From an uncultured Bilophila sp. (GTDB taxonomy: Bacteria; Desulfobacterota; Desulfovibrionia; Desulfovibrionales; Desulfovibrionaceae), in the NCBI GenBank assembly GCA_902373525.1, contig CABKMN010000063.1, positions 1 through 12,813 of the forward strand: a stretch of 12,813 nt of DNA, in the 5' to 3' direction. The notes under the pieces are model-generated. The model had not been told where the DNA came from and ran no database searches. It was given only the letters and a program-made list of their open reading frames with translations. The stretch's first letter is position 1. Each line of letters begins with the position of its first letter. A program made the position numbers and the translations under genes. This document shows, in pieces, positions 7,006 through 12,813 of this stretch.

Positions 7006-7938
7006 GTGGCTGTAAAAACGACGAAAACGGCGGCAGAAGAGCAGCTTCCCACGCGGGAAGAGGCGGAAGCCGCCTTCGCGCTGGCGCTCGACGCGCGGCA
7101 GGGCCGCGTGCGCGCCGCGCTGGACAAGCTGGCGTCCGATCCCCCTCAGGTGCTGATCCTCGAAGGCGGCAGCGTCGAGGAACGGTTCAGCGTAGCCCTG
7201 TGGCACGCCGCCCGCCTCAACTGCCCTGACCCCCAGCCGCCCTGCCTGCACTGCCCCTCCTGCCTCCAGATCGGCGCGAGCCTGTTTCAGGACCTGTATA
7301 TCCTCGACGGTCGGGAAGGGTCCATCAAAATCGAAACGGTCCGGGAACTGCGGACCATCCTCGGCGAAGCCCCGCGCGGCGACGGCAAGCGCGTGGTCAT
7401 TCTCGCGGAAGCCCAGTCCCTCGGCGTCGAAGCCGCCAACGCGCTCCTGAAATCGCTTGAGGAACCGCGCCCCAGCGTATGCTTCCTGCTCCTCGCCCCG
7501 CAGCGGGAACGCCTGCTCCCCACCCTCGTCTCCCGAGGCTGGGTCGTCACGCTGGCGTGGCCCGAAGCCGACACGCCGTCCACCCCGGAACTCCGGCAAT
7601 GGGAGGACGCGCTCGCGGACTTCATCGGCTCCGGTCAGGGCTGGTTCGACCGCACCTCCGCCAAGGGCGCGGTGGACGCCGCACTGGCCCGGCGGATCGT
7701 CCTTTCCGTGCAGAAGGCGCAGGCCGCCGTCCTCGCCCGCCGCAACGGCGGCCCCCTCGGCGAACGCCTCGCCGTCCTTCCCGACGCCGGGCACCTCCAC
7801 GTCAACGATCTTCTGGCGCAATGTCAGGAGTCGCTGGACTACACGGTCAGCCCGCCGCTGGTGCTCAACTGGCTCGCCACGCGCCTCCACCTCGCCTACC
7901 GCCATGCCCGCCTACGCGCGGCGCGCGGAACCGCCTAG
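7006..7938 (+). CDS. holB: DNA polymerase III delta-prime subunit (clamp loader)
   Basis: Delta-prime is a stator of the DnaX-delta-delta-prime clamp loader that places the sliding clamp on primed DNA. The 310 residues fit the family (about 300-334). A zinc-binding cysteine set appears as Cys73, Cys80, Cys83 and Cys86 in CPDPQPPCLHCPSC. VVILAEAQSLGVEAANALLKSLEEP (130-154) is the diagnostic clamp-loader stretch. LLPTLVSRG (170-178) carries the SR(C) arginine region, with Gly in place of the usual Cys. The Walker A region is degenerate (ILEGGSVEER, 51-60), as expected for a subunit without ATPase activity. The start is GTG 7006, with AAGGA at 6992-6996; residues before it in the open frame look non-native. 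The DnaX paralogue was considered and rejected on the missing P-loop and the short length. It is transcribed alone, between two terminators. Confidence 0.88.
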   Translation: MAVKTTKTAAEEQLPTREEAEAAFALALDARQGRVRAALDKLASDPPQVLILEGGSVEERFSVALWHAARLNCPDPQPPCLHCPSCLQIGASLFQDLYILDGREGSIKIETVRELRTILGEAPRGDGKRVVILAEAQSLGVEAANALLKSLEEPRPSVCFLLLAPQRERLLPTLVSRGWVVTLAWPEADTPSTPELRQWEDALADFIGSGQGWFDRTSAKGAVDAALARRIVLSVQKAQAAVLARRNGGPLGERLAVLPDAGHLHVNDLLAQCQESLDYTVSPPLVLNWLATRLHLAYRHARLRAARGTA

Positions 7939-7994
7939 CGTACCGGTACGGCATGCCCGCCTGAGCACGGAACCGGCTGGAACGGCATGAGATT

Positions 7995-8027
7995 AACGCC
8001 CCGATTTTTGAGATTCGGGGCGTTTTT
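7995..8027 (+). terminator. Intrinsic terminator after holB
   Basis: A perfect 10-bp stem, AACGCCCCGA (7995-8004) with TCGGGGCGTT (8015-8024), has a 10-base loop and continues into a T run (to 8027). It separates holB from the oxygen-defence cluster. Just after the holB stop there is also a perfect 12-bp palindrome, CGTACCGGTACG (7939-7950), of unknown meaning. Confidence 0.9.
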
Positions 8028-8060
8028 CAGGTTGGGATACGGGACGGCCTCTTTTTTTGC

Positions 8061-8089
8061 TGGACATCACGTATAAAAAGAACTATTAT
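8061..8089 (+). promoter_or_regulatory. Promoter of the dfx cluster
   Basis: TGGACA (8061-8066) and TATTAT (8084-8089) are separated by exactly 17 bases, with 5/6 matches in each box. The region 8050-8100 is strikingly AT-rich for this genome. Transcription would start near 8096. The AT-rich -10 area could also hold a PerR/Fur-type operator, but I could not align a convincing consensus. Confidence 0.7.
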
Positions 8090-8096
8090 TATTTTT

Positions 8097-8256
8097 GCAT
8101 TCGGGACAGGAGCTGTTCCGAACGGAAGGTACGCGAGCGCGGGGAAAAGAGCTTTCCCCATATCCGATTCTCATTGTCAAAAGACGGCTCTCGGTGTACT
8201 TCCGAAAACGACAGGATCCTTATTCAGCCAACCATACGTCATAAGGAAGGTTTCTC
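8097..8256 (+). promoter_or_regulatory. 160-base structured leader of dfx
   Basis: Almost directly at the predicted transcript start is a 9-bp hairpin, 8101-8109 with 8113-8121, including one G-T pair and a GAG loop. A second hairpin is GGGGAAA (8141-8147) with TTTCCCC (8153-8159). The rest, to the ribosome binding site AAGGAAGG (8243-8250), holds no start codon with a usable binding site. A 5' hairpin of this type commonly stabilises mRNA; that role is inferred. I see no known riboswitch. Together with 7939-8060 this makes a 318-base gap with no gene. Confidence 0.5.
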
Positions 8257-8637
8257 ATGGCTCAGCAGTTTGAAATCTACAAGTGCGAACTTTGCGGCAA
8301 TATTGTTGAAGTGCTCCACGCCGGCGACGGCCCGCTCGCCTGCTGCGGAAAGCCCATGAAGCTCATGGCCGACAAGGCCATCGACGGCGCCAAGGAAAAG
8401 CACGTGCCCGTGATCGAAGCCAACGGCTCCGGCTGTAAGGTCAAGGTCGGCTCCGCGCCTCACGTGATGGAAGAAACGCACTGGATCGAATGGATCGAAA
8501 TCGCCACCGCCGACGGCAAGCGCTTCAAGAAGTTCCTGAAGCCCGGCGACGCTCCCGAGGCCGATTTCTGCATCCCGGTCGATCAGGTCGTGTCCGCCCG
8601 CGAATACTGCAATCTTCACGGTCTGTGGAAGGCGTAA
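8257..8637 (+). CDS. dfx: Desulfoferrodoxin (two-iron superoxide reductase)
   Basis: This cytoplasmic enzyme reduces superoxide to hydrogen peroxide without releasing oxygen, taking electrons from rubredoxin; it is also called rbo. The 126 residues comprise both domains. The N-terminal rubredoxin-like centre I has Cys10, Cys13, Cys29 and Cys30. The catalytic centre II has His49, His69, His75, Cys118 and His121 (KHVPVIE, APHVMEETHWIEW and CNLHG). Glu47 and Lys48, known to assist catalysis, are at the standard positions. All ligands are present, so the protein should be functional. ATG 8257 has AAGGAAGG at 8243-8250. It is the first gene of the dfx-rub-roo-cydAB cluster. Confidence 0.97.
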   Translation: MAQQFEIYKCELCGNIVEVLHAGDGPLACCGKPMKLMADKAIDGAKEKHVPVIEANGSGCKVKVGSAPHVMEETHWIEWIEIATADGKRFKKFLKPGDAPEADFCIPVDQVVSAREYCNLHGLWKA

Positions 8638-8652
8638 TCGCGTATAGGGTAC

Positions 8653-8682
8653 TTGACAACAAGGCCCTTTTTCGGCTGTAAC
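8653..8682 (+). promoter_or_regulatory. Possible internal promoter between dfx and rub
   Basis: TTGACA (8653-8658) is a perfect -35 box. TGTAAC (8677-8682) follows after 18 bases and matches the -10 box at 4/6. It could give rub and roo extra expression independent of dfx. The evidence is sequence similarity only. Confidence 0.35.
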
Positions 8683-8700
8683 AGCCTCTTCGAAGAGGCT
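8683..8700. promoter_or_regulatory. Perfect 18-bp palindrome in the dfx-rub spacer
   Basis: AGCCTCTTCGAAGAGGCT is its own reverse complement. As RNA it forms a 7-bp hairpin with a TCGA loop. As DNA it could bind a dimeric regulator just after the possible internal promoter. Its first four bases also belong to a competing hairpin, GGCTG (8674-8678) with CAGCC (8682-8686). No T run follows, so it is not a standard terminator; an RNA processing or stability element is equally possible. Confidence 0.5.
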
Positions 8701-8755
8701 CTCCAAAAGTTCACACCATCCCGCACCAATGTGGTCTTGCGGACAGGAGATTGAA

Positions 8756-8914
8756 ATGCAGAAATACGTTTGCAATGTTTGCGGCTATGAATACGACCCC
8801 GCGGCCGGCGATCCCGACAGCGGCATCGCCCCCGGCACCGCCTTCGAAGACCTTCCCGAAGATTGGGTCTGTCCGGTCTGCGGCGCTTCCAAGTCGGACT
8901 TCTCCGCGGCCTAA
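8756..8914 (+). CDS. rub: Rubredoxin
   Basis: This small Fe(Cys)4 electron carrier in the cytoplasm probably donates electrons to both neighbours, desulfoferrodoxin and Roo. The 52 residues are the classical length. The ligands are Cys6 and Cys9 (CNVCGYEYDP) and Cys39 and Cys42 (CPVCGASKSDF), with the usual aromatic core residues Tyr4, Tyr11, Tyr13, Phe30 and Trp37. An in-frame GTG or ATG at 8729-8731 would add nine residues not seen in rubredoxins. ATG 8756 has an excellent AGGAGA at 8745-8750 and the typical MQKYVC start. Confidence 0.97.
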   Translation: MQKYVCNVCGYEYDPAAGDPDSGIAPGTAFEDLPEDWVCPVCGASKSDFSAA

Positions 8915-8943
8915 GATAGCGGCTCGTCCGGATGCGTAAGAGA

Positions 8944-8979
8944 GGGGTGTGGCGGGCTTCGTCGCACCCCATGTTTTTT
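8944..8979 (+). terminator. Terminator-like hairpin between rub and roo
   Basis: GGGGTGTGGCG (8944-8954) pairs along its whole length with CGTCGCACCCC (8960-8970), using two G-T wobbles and a five-base loop. ATG and six T bases follow. It looks like an intrinsic terminator, slightly displaced from its T run. No clear promoter lies between it and roo at 9016, so partial read-through is the likely way roo is expressed from this transcript. Confidence 0.7.
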
Positions 8980-9015
8980 GCGTTCACTTCATCAGCCTGA
9001 AAGGATTTTGTCATC

Positions 9016-10218
9016 ATGAAACCCGTTGAACTGGCGAAAGATGTTTTCTGGATCGGCGCCGTCGATTACAACAAGCGCAATTTCCACGGCTATAGCCGTT
9101 CCCCCCGCGGCACCACCTACAACAGCTATCTCGTCCGCGATGAAAAGAACGTCGTGTTCGACACCGTGGACAACGATTACGCCGGGACCATGTTCTGCCG
9201 TCTGGCCAAGCTGATGCCGCTGGAAAAGGTGGACTACATCGTGGTCAACCACACCGAAAAGGACCACGCCGGGGCCCTGTGCCAGCTCGTCGAACGCTGC
9301 AGGCCCGAAAAGATCATCACCTCGGCCATGGGCAAGCGTTTCATGGAAGCCCAGTTCGACACCACCGGCTGGCCCATCGAAGTGGTCAAGACCGGCGACT
9401 CGATCAGCATCGGCAAGCGCAGCATCCACTTTGTGGAAACCCGCATGCTGCACTGGCCCGACAGCATGGTTTCCTACATCCCCGAGGAAAAGCTGCTCAT
9501 CAGCAACGACGCCTTCGGCCAGAACATCGCCTCCTCCGAACGCTTCGCGGATCAGTACGACCGCTGCGTGATCGAAAAGGCGGTCAAGGAATACTACTAC
9601 AACATCGTCCTGCCCTTCTCCCCGCAGGTGCTCAAGACGCTCGATCTCGTCGCCGGCCTGAACCTCGACATCAAGATGATCGCTCCCGACCACGGCCTGA
9701 TCTGGCGCGGCAAGGACGACTGCAAGTACATCCTCGACGCCTACCGCGCCCTTGCCGAACAGAAGCCGCAGCAGCGCGCCGTGATCGTCTATGACTCCAT
9801 GTGGGGCTCCACGGGCATCATGGCCTCCGCCGTCGCCTCCGGCCTTGAGGACGAAGGCGTGCCCGTCCGCCTCATCGACATCCAGAAGAACCACCACAGC
9901 GACGTGATGACCGAACTCGCCGACTGCGGCGCGGTCCTCGTGGGCTCCGCCACCCACAACAACAACGTCCTGCCCGGCATCGCCGACGTGCTGACCTATA
10001 TGAAGGGCCTCCGTCCCCAGAACCGCGTCGGCGGCGCTTTCGGTTCTTACGGCTGGTCCGGCGAATCTCCGAAAATCATTCAGGAATGGCTGGCCTCCAT
10101 GAACGTGGAACTGCCCGCCGATCCGGTGAAATGCCTGTTCGTGCCCAAGCATGAGGGCCTGTCGCAGTGCGTCGCGCTCGGCAAGGCCGTGGCTGCGGCC
10201 CTCAAGGCCAAGTGCTAG
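9016..10218 (+). CDS. roo: Rubredoxin:oxygen oxidoreductase (flavodiiron protein)
   Basis: Roo reduces oxygen to water, and often nitric oxide to nitrous oxide, with electrons from rubredoxin, without making reactive oxygen species. The 400 residues comprise a metallo-beta-lactamase-like diiron domain (1 to about 250) and a C-terminal flavodoxin domain with an FMN phosphate loop at SMWGST (261-266). The diiron ligands are His79, Glu81, Asp83, His84, His146, Asp165 and His226, the same numbers as in the Desulfovibrio gigas enzyme. Tyr194 and Trp347, near the active site in that enzyme, are also kept. ATG 9016 has AAGGA at 9001-9005. No rubredoxin or NADH-oxidoreductase domain is fused to the C-terminus, so it is a class A flavodiiron protein using the separate rubredoxin next door. 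Confidence 0.97.
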   Translation: MKPVELAKDVFWIGAVDYNKRNFHGYSRSPRGTTYNSYLVRDEKNVVFDTVDNDYAGTMFCRLAKLMPLEKVDYIVVNHTEKDHAGALCQLVERCRPEKIITSAMGKRFMEAQFDTTGWPIEVVKTGDSISIGKRSIHFVETRMLHWPDSMVSYIPEEKLLISNDAFGQNIASSERFADQYDRCVIEKAVKEYYYNIVLPFSPQVLKTLDLVAGLNLDIKMIAPDHGLIWRGKDDCKYILDAYRALAEQKPQQRAVIVYDSMWGSTGIMASAVASGLEDEGVPVRLIDIQKNHHSDVMTELADCGAVLVGSATHNNNVLPGIADVLTYMKGLRPQNRVGGAFGSYGWSGESPKIIQEWLASMNVELPADPVKCLFVPKHEGLSQCVALGKAVAAALKAKC

Positions 10219-10231
10219 TTTCGCAGTAAAA

Positions 10232-10336
10232 ACGGGCGCCCCGAACGGAAACGGAAGGGGCCCCGTTGCGGCGCTTTTTCCAGACGTCCGGGGAGACCGG
10301 GCGCCGCAACGTTCCGGGCGGGCCGCCGTGCCGGAA
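10232..10336 (+). promoter_or_regulatory. Multi-hairpin leader between roo and cydA
   Basis: Three inverted repeats follow one another. The first is 10232-10242 with 10257-10266, two 5-bp stems around a bulged C. The second is GTTGCGGCGC (10265-10274) with GCGCCGCAAC (10301-10310), a perfect 10-bp stem enclosing CCGG/CCGG (10288-10291, 10297-10300). The third is TTCCGG (10312-10317) with CCGGAA (10331-10336). Hairpins 1 and 2 share two bases, and a T run (10275-10279) lies just inside hairpin 2, so alternative folds are possible. I see no good promoter in the 140-base gap. Confidence 0.5.
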
Positions 10337-10358
10337 ATTCAACCCATGGGGGAATTCT

Positions 10359-11672
10359 ATGGATGTTGTCATGCTGTCACGGCTCCAGTTCGCCGTGACC
10401 GTCTTTTTCCACTTCATCTTTGTCCCGCTGACCCTCGGCCTCGTGGTCCTTCTCGCCATCATGGAGACGCTCTACGTCCGTACGGGCAATGAAGTGTACA
10501 AAAGGATGACCAAATTTTGGGGAAAGCTGTTCCTGATCAACTTCGTCCTCGGCGTCGTGACCGGCATCACCCTGGAATTCCAGTTCGGGACCAACTGGTC
10601 GCGCTACTCGGAATACGTGGGCGACATCTTCGGTTCGCTGCTGGCGATTGAGGCCACGGCGGCCTTCTTCCTGGAATCCACCTTCCTCGCGGTCTGGGCC
10701 TTCGGCTGGGAACGCGTGAGCAAGCGTATCCACCTGACCGCCATCTGGCTCGTCGCCATCGCCTCCAACCTGTCCGCCCTGTGGATCATCCTCGCCAACG
10801 GCTGGATGCAGAATCCCGTGGGCTACGTCATCAGGAACGGGCGCGCCGAACTGTCCAGCTTCTTCGACGTCGTGACCAACCCCTTCGCGTGGAGCCAGTA
10901 TTTCCACACGATTTTCGCCGCGTGGATGCTCGGCGGGTTCTTCGTCCTCGGCATTTCCGCCTGGCACCTGCTGCGCAAGAACGAGCTCGACCTGTTCAAG
11001 CGTTCCGTGCGCGTCGCCGCGCCCTTCACGCTGATCCTCGTCCTGCTGCTCGGCCTTCAGGGCCACCATCACGCGCAGATGGTCGCGGAATACCAGCCCG
11101 CGAAGCTCGCCGCGATGGAATCCCACTGGGAAACCGGCACCCATGTGCCCATGTATCTGCTGACCTGGCCTGATCAGGAAAAGCGCACCAACAGCATCGA
11201 AGCCCTGCCCATCCCGAGCCTCCTGAGCCTTCTGGCCTTCAACTCCCCGAGCGCGGAAGTGAAGGGCCTCAACGCCTTCCCCGCCGACGACATCCCGCCG
11301 GTCCTGCCCACCTTCCTCTCCTTCCGTTTCATGGTGGCCTGCGCGGGCATCTTCGTCCTGCTGGCCATTGCGGCGTGGTGGCGCAGAAAGGACCTTGAGG
11401 ACCATCCGCTGATCATGAAGGCGTTGCTCTATGTGATCCCCCTGCCCTACCTCGGCATCATGGCCGGTTGGGCCGTGGCCGAAATCGGCCGTCAGCCGTG
11501 GATCGTCTACGGCCTGATGCGGACGTCCGACGCCGTGTCCCCGGTCCCGTCGTCCTCCGTCGGGCTTTCGCTCGGGGCGTTCATCGTCATCTACACCTTC
11601 CTCGGCGTGCTGGACATCTACCTGATCCAGAAGTACGCCAAGAAGGGACCGGCTCCGGAAGCGCAGGCCTAG
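10359..11672 (+). CDS. cydA: Cytochrome bd quinol oxidase subunit I
   Basis: CydA holds all three hemes and the quinol site of the membrane oxidase that reduces oxygen to water; in an anaerobe it serves mainly to remove oxygen. The 437 residues, with about nine membrane segments, are shorter than the E. coli subunit (522). Ligands are visible: His18 for the high-spin heme b, and His183 and Met325 (FRFMVACAG) for heme b558. Glu98 and Glu106 (EATAAFFLES) line the oxygen-site proton path. Lys249 and Glu254 (AKLAAMES) match the E. coli quinol-loop residues Lys252 and Glu257. GRQPW (377-381) is present. The missing length is the C-terminal part of the Q-loop, giving the short-loop form. The frame is open to 10266, but ATG 10359 with GGGGGAA (10348-10354) gives the normal MDVVMLSRLQF start. 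Confidence 0.96.
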   Translation: MDVVMLSRLQFAVTVFFHFIFVPLTLGLVVLLAIMETLYVRTGNEVYKRMTKFWGKLFLINFVLGVVTGITLEFQFGTNWSRYSEYVGDIFGSLLAIEATAAFFLESTFLAVWAFGWERVSKRIHLTAIWLVAIASNLSALWIILANGWMQNPVGYVIRNGRAELSSFFDVVTNPFAWSQYFHTIFAAWMLGGFFVLGISAWHLLRKNELDLFKRSVRVAAPFTLILVLLLGLQGHHHAQMVAEYQPAKLAAMESHWETGTHVPMYLLTWPDQEKRTNSIEALPIPSLLSLLAFNSPSAEVKGLNAFPADDIPPVLPTFLSFRFMVACAGIFVLLAIAAWWRRKDLEDHPLIMKALLYVIPLPYLGIMAGWAVAEIGRQPWIVYGLMRTSDAVSPVPSSSVGLSLGAFIVIYTFLGVLDIYLIQKYAKKGPAPEAQA

Positions 11673-11708
11673 CCCCGCCATCCCTACCATACAGAAAGGA
11701 TTACCGTT

Positions 11709-12737
11709 ATGCTTGAAACCATTTGGTTTGTTCTGTGGGGACTGCTCTGGGCGGTCTACTTTGTGCTCGACGGCTTCGATTTCGGCATGGGAACGCTGCT
11801 GCCGTTCCTCGCCAAGAACGACGATGAAAAACGCATCATCTACAACGCGGCCGGCCCCTACTGGGACGGCAACGAAGTGTGGCTGATTACGGCCGGCGGC
11901 GTGACCTTCGCCGCCTTCCCGAAGGCGTACGCCGTGATGTTCAGCGCGCTGTACGCGCCCCTGCTCATCCTGTTGTTCGCCCTGATCTTCCGCGCCGTGT
12001 CCTTCGAGTTCCGCAACAAGAAGGACTGCGCGACGTGGCGCACGTTCTGGGACGCCTGCCAGTTCCTCGGCAACTTCCTCCCCGCGCTGCTGCTCGGCGT
12101 GGCCTTCGCCAACCTGTTCATGGGCATCCCGATCGACGGGGACGGCGTGTACCACGGCAACATCCTGAAGCTGCTCAACCCCTACGGCCTCGCGGGCGGC
12201 GTGTTCTTCGTGCTGATCTTCTGCATGCACGGCGCGCTCTGGCTGGCCCTCAAGTCCACCGGCGACATCCACGAACGCGCCGTCTCCGCGTCCCGGATTC
12301 TCTGGCCGCTGGTCCTCGCCGTGGCGATCCTCTTCCTCGCCCTGACCGCGACCTACACGAACCTGTACGCCAACTACGCCGCGCATCCCACCCTGCTCAT
12401 CTTCCCGATCCTCGCGGTGGCGTCCCTGCTCACCGTGCGGGTGATGGTCTGGGCCGAAAACCTGCTCGGCGCCTGGTTCTTCAGCGCGCTGTTCATCATC
12501 TGCGTGACCTTCTTCGGCGTGCTGGGCATGTTCCCCGGCATCATCATCTCCAGCATCGATCCCGCGTTCAGCGTGACCGCCTTCAACGGCGCGTCCAGTC
12601 CGCTGACCCTCAAGATCATGCTCGGCGTCACCCTCTGCTGCGTGCCCGTGGTCATCGCCTATCAGGCGTGGGTGTACTATACCTTCGCCCATAAGGTGAC
12701 CCCCGAAAGCCTCCAGAGCGACGATCACGCGTACTAG
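11709..12737 (+). CDS. cydB: Cytochrome bd quinol oxidase subunit II
   Basis: CydB is the heme-free integral membrane partner of CydA, needed for assembly and proton access. The 342 residues have eight to nine hydrophobic segments, including ones near 4-20, 78-97, 118-137, 161-180, 199-215, 228-245, 256-280 and 303-322. Hallmarks are LDGFDFGMG (20-28), AAGPYWDGNEVWLITAGG (47-64), FPKAYA (70-75) and FPGI (275-278). ATG 11709 has AGAAAGGA at 11693-11700 and follows cydA by 36 bases, so the two form one unit. No small CydX-like frame is seen in the 76 bases after it. A long hairpin follows. Confidence 0.96.
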   Translation: MLETIWFVLWGLLWAVYFVLDGFDFGMGTLLPFLAKNDDEKRIIYNAAGPYWDGNEVWLITAGGVTFAAFPKAYAVMFSALYAPLLILLFALIFRAVSFEFRNKKDCATWRTFWDACQFLGNFLPALLLGVAFANLFMGIPIDGDGVYHGNILKLLNPYGLAGGVFFVLIFCMHGALWLALKSTGDIHERAVSASRILWPLVLAVAILFLALTATYTNLYANYAAHPTLLIFPILAVASLLTVRVMVWAENLLGAWFFSALFIICVTFFGVLGMFPGIIISSIDPAFSVTAFNGASSPLTLKIMLGVTLCCVPVVIAYQAWVYYTFAHKVTPESLQSDDHAY

Positions 12738-12760
12738 GCGGAACGATTGAAGAAAAATCG

Positions 12761-12813
12761 GGGGAAGGGGAGAAGGAACCCTTCTGGAGAAGGGCTTCCT
12801 TCTCCCCTTCCCC
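12761..12813. repeat. Long near-perfect hairpin of the polypurine/polypyrimidine family (copy 3), cut by window end
   Basis: GGGGAAGGGGAGAAGGAA (12761-12778) pairs perfectly with TTCCTTCTCCCCTTCCCC (12796-12813). The inner CCCTTCT-gg-AGAAGGG continues the stem, with one bulged C, to about 25 bp in total. The left strand is pure purine for 19 bases (12760-12778) and the right strand pure pyrimidine for 19 bases (12795-12813). It starts 24 bases after the cydB stop and could end transcription of the cluster or stabilise its mRNA. The element probably continues beyond the window, as copies 1 and 2 do. Confidence 0.75.

Noticed and set aside
7939..7950. 12-bp palindrome CGTACCGGTACG after the holB stop
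   Set aside because: It is perfect, but short and isolated between a stop codon and a clear terminator; chance occurrence in GC-rich DNA is plausible.
8075..8096. PerR or Fur operator over the dfx -10 region
   Set aside because: The A/T-rich sequence is suggestive, but I could not align it to the TTATAAT-N-ATTATAA consensus with enough matches, so it is only mentioned as a possibility.
8057..8359. 100-codon open frame overlapping the dfx promoter and 5' end
   Set aside because: It starts within the promoter, lacks a ribosome binding site and runs out of frame into dfx, which is certain.
10377..12728. Long minus-strand open frame opposite cydA and cydB
   Set aside because: The plus strand encodes unmistakable CydA and CydB. 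The antisense product is rich in Glu, Gly and His with no recognisable domain.

Overview
The window is a GC-rich, almost entirely plus-strand stretch of an anaerobic bacterial chromosome. It most likely comes from the Desulfovibrionaceae (Desulfovibrio/Bilophila-like sulfate or sulfite reducers); the genus cannot be fixed from this sequence. The main evidence is the desulfoferrodoxin / rubredoxin / rubredoxin:oxygen oxidoreductase gene set. Its metal ligands fall at exactly the residue numbers known from Desulfovibrio proteins. A compact cytochrome bd oxidase, a trpF-trpB-trpA block and palindromic intergenic repeats fit the same assignment.

Left part (1-3178): the end of a tryptophan operon. 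trpF and trpB overlap by ATGA and are translationally coupled. trpA follows only after a 280-bp gap filled with two palindromic repeats, and a good intrinsic terminator closes the unit. The 260 bp before trpF also hold repeats. Two families are visible. One is a GC-rich multi-hairpin element ending in GCCGGAGGC (126-221 and 2254-2326). The other is a polypurine/polypyrimidine long hairpin (1-46 partial, 2068-2140, 12761-12813 cut by the window end).

Middle part (3179-8027): a 461-bp non-coding stretch ends in a strong sigma70-type promoter. This drives a 1017-residue protein that I do not recognise: a soluble N-terminal region with weak PHP-hydrolase-like features, a membrane domain of about five segments, and a soluble C-terminal tail. 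After a terminator-like hairpin and another non-coding stretch comes the gene for the DNA polymerase III delta-prime clamp-loader subunit, closed by a clean intrinsic terminator.

Right part (8028-12813): an oxygen-defence cluster, dfx-rub-roo-cydA-cydB. Desulfoferrodoxin reduces superoxide, rubredoxin carries electrons, Roo reduces oxygen to water in the cytoplasm, and cytochrome bd reduces oxygen at the membrane with quinol. A near-consensus promoter precedes dfx. The spacers inside the cluster carry an 18-bp perfect palindrome (dfx-rub), a terminator-like hairpin (rub-roo) and a multi-hairpin leader (roo-cydA), so expression is probably graded along the cluster rather than uniform.

The best candidates for something undescribed are the 1017-residue membrane protein and the repeat families inserted in the trp operon. 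No CRISPR array, tRNA, rRNA, transposase or prophage gene was found.
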